Shown here one piece after another: positions 13,841-21,093 of a DNA stretch of 28,579 nt. This DNA comes from Christensenella sp. UBA3792. GTDB taxonomy: Bacteria; Bacillota; Clostridia; Christensenellales; CAG-138. Position numbers and translations under genes: made by a program. The stretch covers positions 69,409 through 97,987 of the forward strand of contig DFEW01000073.1 of NCBI GenBank assembly GCA_002369195.1. Direction: 5' to 3'. Position 1 is the first letter of the stretch, and each line of letters begins with the position of its first letter. The notes beneath the pieces are model-generated. The model was not told the DNA's origin. It saw only the letters and a program-made list of their open reading frames with translations, and searched no databases.

Positions 13841-14711
13841 CACCATGATCATCGGGCAGATTACGCTCGATCACAACATCGATTACGACGGCCGCGAGGA
13901 GTTCATCAACGGCGGCGCGGTCACGTTCTCCGGCTATGCCGCGGCGGCGATCGGACACAGCGTCGCGGTCGTTCCCAAGGGCGACGTCAAGGTCATCGAC
14001 CCCGATAAGGTCTTTTCGCAGAGCAGGGTCGAGCGCGTCTTTGCCGTCGATTCGGACACGTACACCGAGATGCAGAACACGTACTTCACCGCGGACCGCG
14101 AGCGTCGCCGCTGCCTGAATACCAAAGGCATCGAGCCGTATCAGCCCTCCGATCTGCCGGACGCAGACGCGAAGATTTATCACCTCGGCGGTCTCGTCGC
14201 GGGCGATTTTCCCGGCGCATTCGTCAAGGCGTGCGCGGCGCGCGGCGACGTCGGTCTCGACGTGCAGGGCATGATGCGCTTCCGCAACGACGACGGCACG
14301 CTGCAGCTGCGCGACTGGCCCGAAAAGAAGGAATACCTGCCCCTGATCCGCTATCTCAAGACCGATGCGGCGGAGGCAGAGATCCTGACCGGCACCGACG
14401 ACCGCGAAAAGGCGGCGTTTCTGCTCTGCGAATGGGGCGCGAAGGAAGTGCTGATCACGCACAACACCGAAGCGCTCGTCTGCGACGGCAAGCGGATCTA
14501 TCGCTCGCCGCTCCGTCCGCGCAACCTCACCGGCCGCACCGGCAGAGGCGACACGACCTTTGCGGGCTATCTTTGCGAACGCCTCGATCACGACATTCCG
14601 ACCGCGCTCGAGTTCGCCGCTGCGCTCGTCTCGCTCAAGATGGAGACGCCCGGTCCGTTCAAGGGCACGCGGCAGGATGTGCTCGACTATATCGAACGAT
14701 TCTATCGGTAA
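13833..14711 (+). CDS. PfkB-family sugar/cyclitol kinase, TM0415 (IolK)-like
   Basis: ATP-dependent kinase of the ribokinase/PfkB fold, 292 residues. The N-terminal GG motif is NGGAVTFSGYAA (26-37). The catalytic block GRTGRGDTTFAGY (234-246) carries base Asp240; the usual GAGD is GRGD here. From memory this variant, the RDW...K.YL block (160-170), EAEILTGT (181-188) and the late PGP match the Thermotoga maritima TM0415 protein, encoded beside iolG in an inositol operon. That comparison needs an alignment. The start overlaps the PHP gene by 8 bp; the preceding gene's AAGGAAGGCGAGG supplies the RBS. A strong bidirectional terminator follows. Together with the IolG-like dehydrogenase across the divergent promoter, it hints at a cyclitol or derived keto-acid substrate. 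Confidence 0.87.
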   Translation: MFDTMIIGQITLDHNIDYDGREEFINGGAVTFSGYAAAAIGHSVAVVPKGDVKVIDPDKVFSQSRVERVFAVDSDTYTEMQNTYFTADRERRRCLNTKGIEPYQPSDLPDADAKIYHLGGLVAGDFPGAFVKACAARGDVGLDVQGMMRFRNDDGTLQLRDWPEKKEYLPLIRYLKTDAAEAEILTGTDDREKAAFLLCEWGAKEVLITHNTEALVCDGKRIYRSPLRPRNLTGRTGRGDTTFAGYLCERLDHDIPTALEFAAALVSLKMETPGPFKGTRQDVLDYIERFYR

Positions 14712-14719
14712 CGCATAAC

Positions 14720-14753
14720 AAAACAGCCGCGGGAGCGCTCCCGCGGCTGTTTT
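14720..14753. terminator. Bidirectional intrinsic terminator
   Basis: A perfect inverted repeat with AAAACAGCCGCGGGAGC in one arm (axis 14736/14737), followed by a T run on the plus strand and flanked by A residues that serve the minus strand. It separates the converging PfkB and GH13 genes. Confidence 0.9.
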
Positions 14754-14779
14754 TTGTCCGGAAAGGTCCGGCTTTTTCG

Positions 14780-16036
14780 TCAGACGATCAGGATCACCGG
14801 TTCGCCGGCGGTGGAGACCGTGCCGTAATCGACCGGATAGGCACGGCCGTTCAGAATGTTGCGGTAGGAACCGTCCGCCAGCGGAACGTTGACGGCGGCG
14901 CTGCTGCCGCGCAGGGAGAACACGCCGACCGCCTTGCGATCGCCCAGGGTCCACGCTGCGACGATCACGTCGCGCGGGCGCGCTTCGAGCGTATAGACGC
15001 CGTTCGCAAACAGCGGGTCCTTCTTCATCGCGATCAGCGTTTTCAAAAGCGCTTCGTGCATCGGCGCGCCGGTCTTGTCGATCGGGTCCGCGTCGAACAG
15101 CGTCGGTGTGTGGTTCGGCGCCCATTCCTGTCCCGAATACAGCAGGGCCATGCCCTTTTGGAAGAACGTCCACGCGAGCCAGTTCTCGCGCACGGTGCGG
15201 TCGGGGAACAGGAACGCCGTTCTGAGCCGGTCATGGTTCTCGGTAAAGCGCAGTTTCACATAGGATTCCGGATAGATCGCCTCCTGCCGTTCGAGCGCCG
15301 CAACGTATTCGGCAAGCGATTCGCTGCCCTTCGCATAGCGCAGAAAATCGTCGTACACGTCGTAGTCGTAGCAGATGTCGAACGCCTGATACAGCTCCGA
15401 ATCGGACAGCGCGACGAGCCCCTGCGCGCGGGTGTGGCGGATGAACGCGTGTTCGATCGACTCGGCGAGCCAGATGCAGCCGGGGCGCACCGCCTCAACG
15501 CGCGAACGCGCTTCCTTCCAGAACGCGAGCGGCACCATCGGCGCGACGTCGCAGCGGAACCCGTCCACGTACCGCGCCCAAAAGCACAGCGTATCGATCA
15601 GTTCGTCCCACAGCGCGCGGTTGTCGAAATCGAGATCGATGATGTCCGACCAGTCGCCGACGTGGTTGCCGAACGAGCCGTCCGCCTTGCGGTAGAAGTA
15701 TTCGGGGTGCGTCTTGACGAGCACCGAATCGGGCGAGGTGTGGTGGTACACGACGTCGATCAGCACCTTGAGCTCAAGCGCGTGCGCGGCGTCGCACAGA
15801 TGCGTAAAGTCGTCCATCGTGCCGAACTCCGGATTGACCGCGCGGTAGTCCGAGATCGCGTACGGCGAGCCGAGCGAACCCTTGCGCTTGACCGTGCCGA
15901 TCGGGTGGATCGGCATCAGCCAGATCGCGTCCACGCCGAGGTTTCTGAGACGCGGCAGGTCCCGCTCGACCGCGGCAAACGAGCCGCCGTCGTTGCGGAT
16001 AAAGATCGAATAGAGCGTCATATTGCGTAGCTGCAT
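14780..16036 (-). CDS. GH13 alpha-amylase-family glycosidase
   Basis: 418-residue cytosolic alpha-glucan or oligosaccharide hydrolase; no signal peptide. The TIM barrel starts near residue 1 (MTLYSIFIRN). GH13 conserved regions are visible: region I DVVYHHTS, where the usual Asn before His is His; region II DGFRCDVA with the nucleophile Asp; region III WLAESIE with the acid Glu; and region IV FTENHD. A short beta domain ends the chain (about 345-418). The start at 16036 is favoured by GGGAGGAAC just upstream; an alternative ATG at 16021 has no RBS. A terminator hairpin lies only about 16 bp upstream, so its own promoter must lie within the preceding gene, or it depends on readthrough. Likely use: intracellular maltodextrin or trehalose-like sugar breakdown; exact linkage unknown. 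Confidence 0.9.
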   Translation of the reverse strand: MQLRNMTLYSIFIRNDGGSFAAVERDLPRLRNLGVDAIWLMPIHPIGTVKRKGSLGSPYAISDYRAVNPEFGTMDDFTHLCDAAHALELKVLIDVVYHHTSPDSVLVKTHPEYFYRKADGSFGNHVGDWSDIIDLDFDNRALWDELIDTLCFWARYVDGFRCDVAPMVPLAFWKEARSRVEAVRPGCIWLAESIEHAFIRHTRAQGLVALSDSELYQAFDICYDYDVYDDFLRYAKGSESLAEYVAALERQEAIYPESYVKLRFTENHDRLRTAFLFPDRTVRENWLAWTFFQKGMALLYSGQEWAPNHTPTLFDADPIDKTGAPMHEALLKTLIAMKKDPLFANGVYTLEARPRDVIVAAWTLGDRKAVGVFSLRGSSAAVNVPLADGSYRNILNGRAYPVDYGTVSTAGEPVILIV

Positions 16037-16054
16037 ACCGTTCCTCCCGTCAAA

Positions 16055-16079
16055 AAACGCCCGTATCACACGGGCGTTT
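16055..16079 (-). terminator. Terminator of the DUF937 operon, just before the amylase gene
   Basis: Stem AAACGCCCGT, five-base loop, ACGGGCGTTT. On the minus strand it is followed by TTTTTT. It ends 18 bp before the amylase ATG and immediately precedes its RBS. Confidence 0.8.
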
Positions 16080-16090
16080 CGTGCATTCGT

Positions 16091-17050
16091 TTATTTTCCC
16101 GAGGTTTTCTTGGTCGCGGTCTTCTTGGTCGCGGTTTTCTTCGCGGTCGAAGTCGTCTTCTTTGCCGCCGTCTTCTTCGCGGTCGAAGCCGTGCCCGTTT
16201 TCTTCGCGGTCGAAGTCGTCTTTTTCGCCGTCGTCTTCTTGGCGGTCGAAGACGTTTTCTTGGCCGCGGTCTTTTTCTTCGCGGTCTTTTTTTCTTCTTC
16301 CTTCAGCGCGTCCGAATCGCCGAACAGCCCCATCGCGAGCGAGCCGAGCCCGCCGAGCAGGGACGAGGATTCTTCCTTCTCCTCTTTTTCCTCTTCCTTT
16401 TCGTCGCTGCCGCCGAACAGATTTCCGAGCAGACCGCCGATGCCGGAGGACGAGGAACCGGACGAGGACGAGCCGCCGAACAGGTTTCCGAGCAGCGAGC
16501 CGCCGCCGGACGAGGACGAATCGGACGAACCGCCGAGCAGACTGCCGAGCAGGGTGCTTCCGATCGAGCCGGAGGACGAGGAGGACGAGCCGCCGAGCAT
16601 GCCGGAGAGCAGTCCGCCGAGCGCGGACGTATCGTCATCCTTCTTGTTGTTGCCGACCTGCGAGAGCAGGAGCGGCGCGACGAGCGAGAGGATCGAGGAA
16701 ACCTTCTTGGAGGAAAGCCCGCTCTTCTTCGACAGTGCCTTGGTCGCGGCTTCCTTGTCGGAGCCGAGGATGTGCGAAAGGATCTTTTCGCCGTCCTCAC
16801 TGTCCGCGGTCTTCAAAAACGATGCTACGTCGATCGTTTCGCCGGTCTTGTGCTCATTCAGCGCCTTGTTGAGGGACGCCGCGCCTTCCTCGGTCGATGC
16901 GTTGTCGCTCATCTTGCCGACGAGCACGGGCAGCGCGTTGACGAGGACGGTGTTGACCTTGTCTTCATCGGACTTGGTCGTCTGTGACAGCGCCGCAACG
17001 CCGTCGCCCTGCAGTACGTTCAGCAGGGATTTGACATCGAACTTACCCAT
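16091..17050 (-). CDS. DUF937 protein with Gly/Ser repeats and histone-H1-like tail
   Basis: 319 residues in four zones. Residues 5-135 form a helical DUF937-type domain. Residues 143-244 hold five hydrophobic glycine-rich blocks (such as GGLLSGMLGG, GSLLGNLFGG, GGLLGNLFGG) separated by serine runs. Residues 217-228 are an acidic Glu/Lys stretch. Residues 255-319 are a Lys/Thr/Ala tail of STAKKT and AAKKT units like histone H1 or bacterial HU-tail proteins. There is no signal peptide or transmembrane segment. It starts 3 bp after the end of a membrane-protein gene whose N-terminus carries similar KTAKKT motifs, so the two are probably one operon. Function is unknown; a DNA-binding or surface-adhering tail is a reasonable guess from composition only. 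Confidence 0.85.
   Translation of the reverse strand: MGKFDVKSLLNVLQGDGVAALSQTTKSDEDKVNTVLVNALPVLVGKMSDNASTEEGAASLNKALNEHKTGETIDVASFLKTADSEDGEKILSHILGSDKEAATKALSKKSGLSSKKVSSILSLVAPLLLSQVGNNKKDDDTSALGGLLSGMLGGSSSSSSGSIGSTLLGSLLGGSSDSSSSGGGSLLGNLFGGSSSSGSSSSGIGGLLGNLFGGSDEKEEEKEEKEESSSLLGGLGSLAMGLFGDSDALKEEEKKTAKKKTAAKKTSSTAKKTTAKKTTSTAKKTGTASTAKKTAAKKTTSTAKKTATKKTATKKTSGK
16098..16295 (-). repeat. Degenerate tandem coding repeat (Lys/Thr/Ala tail)
   Basis: Imperfect repeats of units like GTCTTCTTCGCGGTCGAAG on the plus strand encode the AKKT-rich tail. Such repeats often change copy number by slippage. Confidence 0.7.
16395..16625 (-). repeat. Imperfect coding repeats (Gly/Ser linker and GGLLG blocks)
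   Basis: Recurring GACGAGCCGCCGAACAG-like units on the plus strand encode alternating serine runs and GGLLGNLFGG blocks of the DUF937 protein. They lack the identical repeats and unique spacers of a CRISPR array. Confidence 0.65.
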
Positions 17051-17053
17051 CGC

Positions 17054-17878
17054 TTATTCTCCGGCGGTTTCCGCTACGCCTTCCTCGATGTTGAGTCCGT
17101 CAAGCGCGAGACTGTCTTCCTTCTCCGCGCGCTTTGCGCAGTAGTAGCACAGTTCGCTGCAGCCGTTGTCGATTGCTGCGGTGACGCTGCCGCTGTACAC
17201 GGACGCGGAGTTGGCGATCGTGTGGCAATCCTCATACGCATGGTACTTGTGACCGAACGTGGTCCAGAACACGTCGCCCGTGATCGACTGCTCCGCCGCC
17301 GCCTTTTCTTCCGCGGAGATCGGGTTGAAGTCTGCGCCGATCAGACCCGCGATCAGCAGCGCGACGATCGCAACGACCGTGACGATGATCTTGGATTTCT
17401 TGTCGAGCTTATCCTTGCTGGTCAGCACGAGGATGATCAGCGGCAGGAAGCAGATCGCCGCCATGATCACGCCGAGCTGGGTGAGGATGAAGAACCCGAC
17501 TTTGTTGTTGGTCTTCTTAAACGGATCGAGGTGGCTCGCTTTCTTCCAGAGCAGCGCCGCGACGATGCAGCAAATGAGATCGACGACGATAAAGATGATC
17601 ATCCACCACATCTGGGAGAGGCCCGGCAGACGCAGCGCCTTGAAGAGGCACAGGATCGCCAGAACTTCGCATGCGATGGCGGCGACCCAGAGGATCGCGG
17701 AGACGATGCGAAGCGTGATCGCCTTGCTCTTCTCCTCCGGCTTCGAAAGCGTTTCGACCTTCTTAACCTTCTTCACTTCCTGTTCCGCGGTTTCAACGGC
17801 TTCGGTCGTCTTTTTCGCGGTTTTTCTGACTTTTTCGCCATCCTCGACGCGGGTGACGGTTCTTTTCTTTTCTTCCAT
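17054..17878 (-). CDS. Four-helix membrane protein with C-terminal Cys/His domain
   Basis: 274 residues from the ATG at 17878, which has GAGGGG seven bases upstream; an ATG 18 bp further out lacks an RBS. The N-terminal 50 residues are charged and Lys-rich (RKTAKKTTEAVE, EVKKVKKVE), probably cytoplasmic. Predicted membrane helices lie at about 54-80, 90-112, 128-153 and 163-182. The C-terminal part (about 200-250) holds GHKYHAYEDC followed by CSELCYYC (His210, His213, Cys218, Cys240, Cys244, Cys247), resembling the small putative metal-binding domains with a KYH...C...CxxC pattern. Four helices would place both ends on the same side of the membrane. It is co-transcribed with the DUF937 gene. 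The function is not known. Confidence 0.82.
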   Translation of the reverse strand: MEEKKRTVTRVEDGEKVRKTAKKTTEAVETAEQEVKKVKKVETLSKPEEKSKAITLRIVSAILWVAAIACEVLAILCLFKALRLPGLSQMWWMIIFIVVDLICCIVAALLWKKASHLDPFKKTNNKVGFFILTQLGVIMAAICFLPLIILVLTSKDKLDKKSKIIVTVVAIVALLIAGLIGADFNPISAEEKAAAEQSITGDVFWTTFGHKYHAYEDCHTIANSASVYSGSVTAAIDNGCSELCYYCAKRAEKEDSLALDGLNIEEGVAETAGE

Positions 17879-17932
17879 GCGTACCCCTCTTTTCACAAAA
17901 TATAGGATGAAATACGAATCATTCCTTTATAT

Positions 17933-17961
17933 ATTGTATCGAATCCCCGTACCGATGTCAA
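17933..17961 (-). promoter_or_regulatory. Sigma-A promoter of the membrane protein/DUF937 operon
   Basis: Minus strand: -35 TTGACA (17956-17961), 17-bp spacer, -10 TACAAT (17933-17938). Start expected near 17926, about 48 nt before the ATG at 17878. Confidence 0.75.
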
Positions 17962-17984
17962 TACGGGATCGTTCCGAATTGCAC

Positions 17985-18009
17985 GAAAAAAGGACCGGTT
18001 CGCGGTCCT
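17985..18009 (-). terminator. Terminator of the thioesterase gene
   Basis: Stem AGGACCG, loop of five, CGGTCCT. It is followed on the minus strand by TTTTTT (17985-17990) and lies about 24 bp after the stop codon. Confidence 0.8.
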
Positions 18010-18032
18010 GTTCGGTCGGCTGCCGCCCGCAT

Positions 18033-18782
18033 TCAGCGCAGCGACAGAATCGCGGACGCGGCGGTCTTGCCGTTCTCCTTTTTGATCGCAAAGACAAAGC
18101 CGGAGTCGGTCGCTTTGCGGAAAACGCCGATGCGTTCCCCTTCAAAGCACGGCTCGCCGTAGCGAATCTCAAAGCTCTTAACGTCGAGCGCTTCGAGCGC
18201 GGCGCAGTCGAAGGTGTCGAGCATCGTGCGCACGTAGGCGACGTTGTTCATATGCCTGCCGTAATCGATGTCCGAGCGCGCAACCGTGCGCGACAGGCAG
18301 AGATCGCCCTCCGAAAACGGCTCCGTCACGCGTGTAAACGGCGCGGTCACGACCGGCTCGTCGTGATAGTCCATGTCGGTCGGGAATCCCGAATCGCGCG
18401 CCCGCAGAAGCCGTCCGGTCCCGGTGTTCAGCACCATCCATTCGGTGCGTCCCTCCGCGAGCGTGCGGCCCTCGCTTTCGATGCGGTAGAGCCGGTGCAT
18501 GCGAAGATCCTCCGGCGCGGTTCGAACCGGCCAGGTCGACACCGAAAGCGGCTTCATCATGTCCGCCTTCTCGAAGAACTCAAGCCGCGTGTGCACCGCA
18601 AGCCAGAACGCCCCGCGTTCGTTCATGGCGGCGCCGCCGACGCCGAGCCGTTCCGCGTGTTCCGCGGCGATGTCCTGTATCAGAGAAAACTGCTGCCAGA
18701 TGCCGAGCCGAAACGATGCGTCGCAAAGACTCGGCGCGACGATCCCGTCGCGGCGGTAAAAACCGGATTTTGTTTGTTCCAT
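18033..18782 (-). CDS. Acyl-ACP thioesterase (double hot-dog)
   Basis: 249-residue thioesterase that hydrolyses acyl-ACP to free fatty acid in the cytoplasm. Two hot-dog domains are visible, about 1-125 and 150-249. The second contains DIDYGRHMNNVAYV (171-184), where His177 and Asn179 correspond to the catalytic N-x-H/N-N region of plant FatA/FatB-type enzymes. The first domain has the central helix segment FSLIQDIAAEHAERLG typical of PF01643. RBS GGAGG lies seven bases before the ATG. It follows the DUF5684 gene by 42 bp on the same strand, so it may be transcribed with it. Its role may be adjusting membrane fatty acids or releasing short acids; chain length cannot be told from sequence. Confidence 0.88.
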   Translation of the reverse strand: MEQTKSGFYRRDGIVAPSLCDASFRLGIWQQFSLIQDIAAEHAERLGVGGAAMNERGAFWLAVHTRLEFFEKADMMKPLSVSTWPVRTAPEDLRMHRLYRIESEGRTLAEGRTEWMVLNTGTGRLLRARDSGFPTDMDYHDEPVVTAPFTRVTEPFSEGDLCLSRTVARSDIDYGRHMNNVAYVRTMLDTFDCAALEALDVKSFEIRYGEPCFEGERIGVFRKATDSGFVFAIKKENGKTAASAILSLR

Positions 18783-18824
18783 ATGTATACCTCCGATTGC
18801 ATTGCGTGTTTCCTGTGATGCGCG

Positions 18825-19283
18825 TCAGGCGCAGCTGCTTGTGCTGTCCTCTCTTTCAAAGCCCAGAATACACAGGAAAATAGGGAATAAGAAGATCAAT
18901 CCGAGAGCAAACCCCGTGCTTTTGCGGAAGGTGCGTGCGAGACGGACCAGGAAAACAATGTGAATGACCAGGGAAATTGCAAGTGCGATGCCGATAAGGA
19001 CCAGAAGCAGTACATTTGTTTCGACGCCGCTGTAGCTGCGGGAAAAAAGAGAAGTAATCAGACTCGCTGCGCCGGATATGATACATGAAACGATGTAGAG
19101 CGCACCCGAATCGGCAATGGAATAAAACAAATACCCGCCGTAGATCGGAATAAACAGCTTAGCCGGATGAATGCCTGCTTTTCGAAAGATCATACATTCG
19201 GCGACAATACAGACGATCGAGACTGCAAGGCCGATCAACGATGCTGCCAAAGAAGGAAAAGAATTCACGCTCCCTGCATACAT
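18825..19283 (-). CDS. DUF5684-like small membrane protein
   Basis: 152 residues from the ATG at 19283, chosen because AAGGAGG lies eight bases upstream. The open frame continues far upstream, but that part overlaps the promoter region and has no RBS. Four hydrophobic segments are seen at about 8-30, 44-54, 60-78 and 92-145. The segment AGIHPAKLFIPIYGGYLFY resembles the G-x-PAW-x-x-IPIYN-x-Y motif of DUF5684 proteins. The C-terminus ends in a short polar tail with Ser and Cys. The function is not known. The thioesterase gene lies 42 bp downstream. Confidence 0.75.
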   Translation of the reverse strand: MYAGSVNSFPSLAASLIGLAVSIVCIVAECMIFRKAGIHPAKLFIPIYGGYLFYSIADSGALYIVSCIISGAASLITSLFSRSYSGVETNVLLLVLIGIALAISLVIHIVFLVRLARTFRKSTGFALGLIFLFPIFLCILGFEREDSTSSCA

Positions 19284-19374
19284 TTCCGTGTCCTCCTTCA
19301 AGTGATTGATACCGGTAAACTGCATTCCGAAGGAAGCGTCGGGATTCCTGATACGCCGATCCTCCGATGCTTCC

Positions 19375-19403
19375 ATTATAGCGGATCGGCGCGCGTTCCG
19401 CAA
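19375..19403 (-). promoter_or_regulatory. Probable promoter of the DUF5684/thioesterase unit
   Basis: Minus strand: -10 TATAAT (19375-19380) and weak -35 TTGCGG (19398-19403), separated by 17 bp. This would leave a leader of about 85 nt before the ATG at 19283. Confidence 0.5.
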
Positions 19404-19538
19404 GCGGCGGAGTCGACCGGATTTGGCTTGAATCGCCCTGAATTCACAAGTTATTCGCTTTTCTTTTCCCCGCGGATATGATAACATGATGTACAATAAT
19501 AGGGGCATATCCGTTTGCCCTAAAAAGGAGGGACCCAC

Positions 19539-20015
19539 ATGATTCAAGCACTCGTTACCTATTTCAGCGCAAGCGGCGTTACCAAGGAGCTCGCTCTGCG
19601 CCTTGCAACCGGAATCGGCGCTCGTCTCTACGAGATCGTGCCCGAAGTACCCTATTCCGACGCGGACCTCAACTGGATGGATAAGCAGTCGAGAAGCACG
19701 GTCGAAATGAAGGACCTGAATGCGCGTCCCGCGCTTGCGAACACGAACGCGCCGGTCGGCGATTACGACATCATCTTCATCGGCTTCCCGATCTGGTGGT
19801 ACCGCGAACCGTCGATCATCGACACCTTCCTGGAAGCGTACGACTTCACCGGCAAGACGGTCATTCCGTTCGCCACGTCCGGCGGGTCGGGACTCGGCAA
19901 AGCGCCGAACCGCATCGGCGAGCTTTCCGGCGCAAAGATCCTGCCCGGCAAGGTCTTTTCCCCGAAGGCGTCCGAGCGCGAGCTCAAGGACTGGGTGCGC
20001 ACGCTCCCGCTCTGA
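19539..20015 (+). CDS. Flavodoxin-family protein
   Basis: 158-residue FMN-binding flavodoxin-like protein of the Flavodoxin_4 type. The FMN phosphate loop is YFSASGVTKELA (about 8-19), with Ser and Thr where classical flavodoxins have TGxT. The isoalloxazine-side loops are FIGFPIWWYREPSIIDTFLE and FATSGGSGLG. RBS AAGGAGGG lies seven bases before the ATG. Members act as low-potential electron carriers or small quinone-type reductases in the cytoplasm. It stands alone, divergent from the DUF5684 gene, and ends at a bidirectional terminator. Confidence 0.9.
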   Translation: MIQALVTYFSASGVTKELALRLATGIGARLYEIVPEVPYSDADLNWMDKQSRSTVEMKDLNARPALANTNAPVGDYDIIFIGFPIWWYREPSIIDTFLEAYDFTGKTVIPFATSGGSGLGKAPNRIGELSGAKILPGKVFSPKASERELKDWVRTLPL

Positions 20016-20030
20016 TTTTCCACAAACGCA

Positions 20031-20056
20031 AAAAGCGCCGCAAACGCGGCGCTTTT
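20031..20056. terminator. Bidirectional intrinsic terminator
   Basis: Stem AAAAGCGCCGC (20031-20041), loop AAAC, GCGGCGCTTTT (20046-20056). It separates the converging flavodoxin and small membrane protein genes. Confidence 0.88.
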
Positions 20057-20075
20057 GGTTTTGTTAACCATGTTC

Positions 20076-20465
20076 TCAGATCACCAATAGGACGTAGAAC
20101 ACATACGTCAGGATTGCAAAAAGACCGGCGCAGGTCGCGACGACGATCCCGATTGCCGAAAGCACGATGCCCTTTTTCGAGCGCGTGCTGCGGCGGATGC
20201 TCCTGACAAGCCCGACGATGCCGAACACCGTGGCAAGGCCGGCGAGCAGGCAGACGAGCACGAGCGCGGCGAACAGCACGATCTCGGCAGGATCGTACAA
20301 GAATCCGGGCAGCATATCGAAGATCGCGGCGTTGATCGCGTAGCCGTATACGCGAAGGGTTGCGAACGCGCACAGCGCGCAGGCGATCAGAAGCCCCGCG
20401 ATGCCGAAAATCATCGACAGCAGCGGCAGGGACGTCCATCTCGGTTCCTTTTGCAGTTGTTCCAT
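20076..20465 (-). CDS. Small three-helix membrane protein (DUF4190-like)
   Basis: 129 residues with hydrophobic segments at about 13-38, 60-86 and 100-127 and a basic loop RSIRRSTRSKKG between the last two. This layout, with G-rich helices and IGIVVA near the end, recalls DUF4190-type proteins. RBS AGGAGGG lies before the ATG. It follows the YcxB-like gene by 22 bp and is probably co-transcribed with it. The function is not known. Confidence 0.72.
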   Translation of the reverse strand: MEQLQKEPRWTSLPLLSMIFGIAGLLIACALCAFATLRVYGYAINAAIFDMLPGFLYDPAEIVLFAALVLVCLLAGLATVFGIVGLVRSIRRSTRSKKGIVLSAIGIVVATCAGLFAILTYVFYVLLVI

Positions 20466-20487
20466 GCTTCCCTCCTATGGTATGGTT

Positions 20488-21081
20488 TCAACCATTTGCC
20501 GGACGCCGTTTTTGACCGGCGGCGGGGCATTTTTCGTCGATCAACGCGCGAAAGCCCGGCACATCAACACCGGAAAGCCCCTGCTTTTCAACAAGAATAA
20601 GGTGTTTCTCCTTCGTTTTCAGAACGAACAGATCCCGTGTTTCCGTGATGCGCGTAAAGACGGCATAGTTGAGCCGGAAGCCTTCGTCCTTTTCGCCCGA
20701 CTGTGCAAGCAGGGAATCCTCGAAAAACGTGATCGTGACATCGGGGATGCTGTCGCCGTAGAGCTCGTGCAGCGCGCGCATACGCTTCTTTGCAAAGCGG
20801 CGGGGGAGCAGCAGTCGCCAAATCAGCAGAGCGATATACAGCAGCGTCAGAACGGCGATGATCGCAGGATAGGGGTCCGCAAAGAACGATTCTCCCGTTT
20901 CTATGACATCGCGTATCCGCATCCATAGGAGCAGCGGAGAAAGGTGCAGCAGAATCGCCGTAAAGACGATCATCAGAATCAGCGTCCAACGGCTCTGCGA
21001 GGTGCGGTACATCTGCAGCTGATTCTCAAAACGCGGCGTATAGCGATCCACAGCCAGTACGGTTTGTTCGTTGGTTTCCAT
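20488..21081 (-). CDS. YcxB-like membrane protein
   Basis: 197 residues with two membrane helices (about 30-54 and 71-91), followed by a cytoplasmic beta-rich domain (about 110-180). That domain has the YcxB-like pattern: ITFFEDSLLAQSG, LNYAVFTRITETRDLFVLKT, ILVEKQGLSGVDVPGFRALIDEKC. The family is widespread in Bacillota and has no settled function. RBS AAAGGAAG lies six bases before the ATG. A 32-codon ORF with its own RBS ends 12 bp upstream, and a small membrane protein gene follows. Confidence 0.82.
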   Translation of the reverse strand: METNEQTVLAVDRYTPRFENQLQMYRTSQSRWTLILMIVFTAILLHLSPLLLWMRIRDVIETGESFFADPYPAIIAVLTLLYIALLIWRLLLPRRFAKKRMRALHELYGDSIPDVTITFFEDSLLAQSGEKDEGFRLNYAVFTRITETRDLFVLKTKEKHLILVEKQGLSGVDVPGFRALIDEKCPAAGQKRRPANG

Positions 21082-21093
21082 CTGTACTTCCTT

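Noticed and set aside
16098..16625. Repeat array that might be CRISPR
   Set aside because: The repeats are imperfect, in frame, have no unique spacers, and encode the Ser/Gly and Lys/Thr/Ala tracts of one protein.
19440..19538. Promoter of the flavodoxin gene
   Set aside because: TATGAT and TACAAT boxes exist, but neither has a credible -35 at the right spacing, so no promoter is annotated.
19284..19547. N-terminal extension of the DUF5684 protein
   Set aside because: The extension is not hydrophobic or family-like, crosses a TATAAT promoter, and the ATG at 19283 has a strong RBS.
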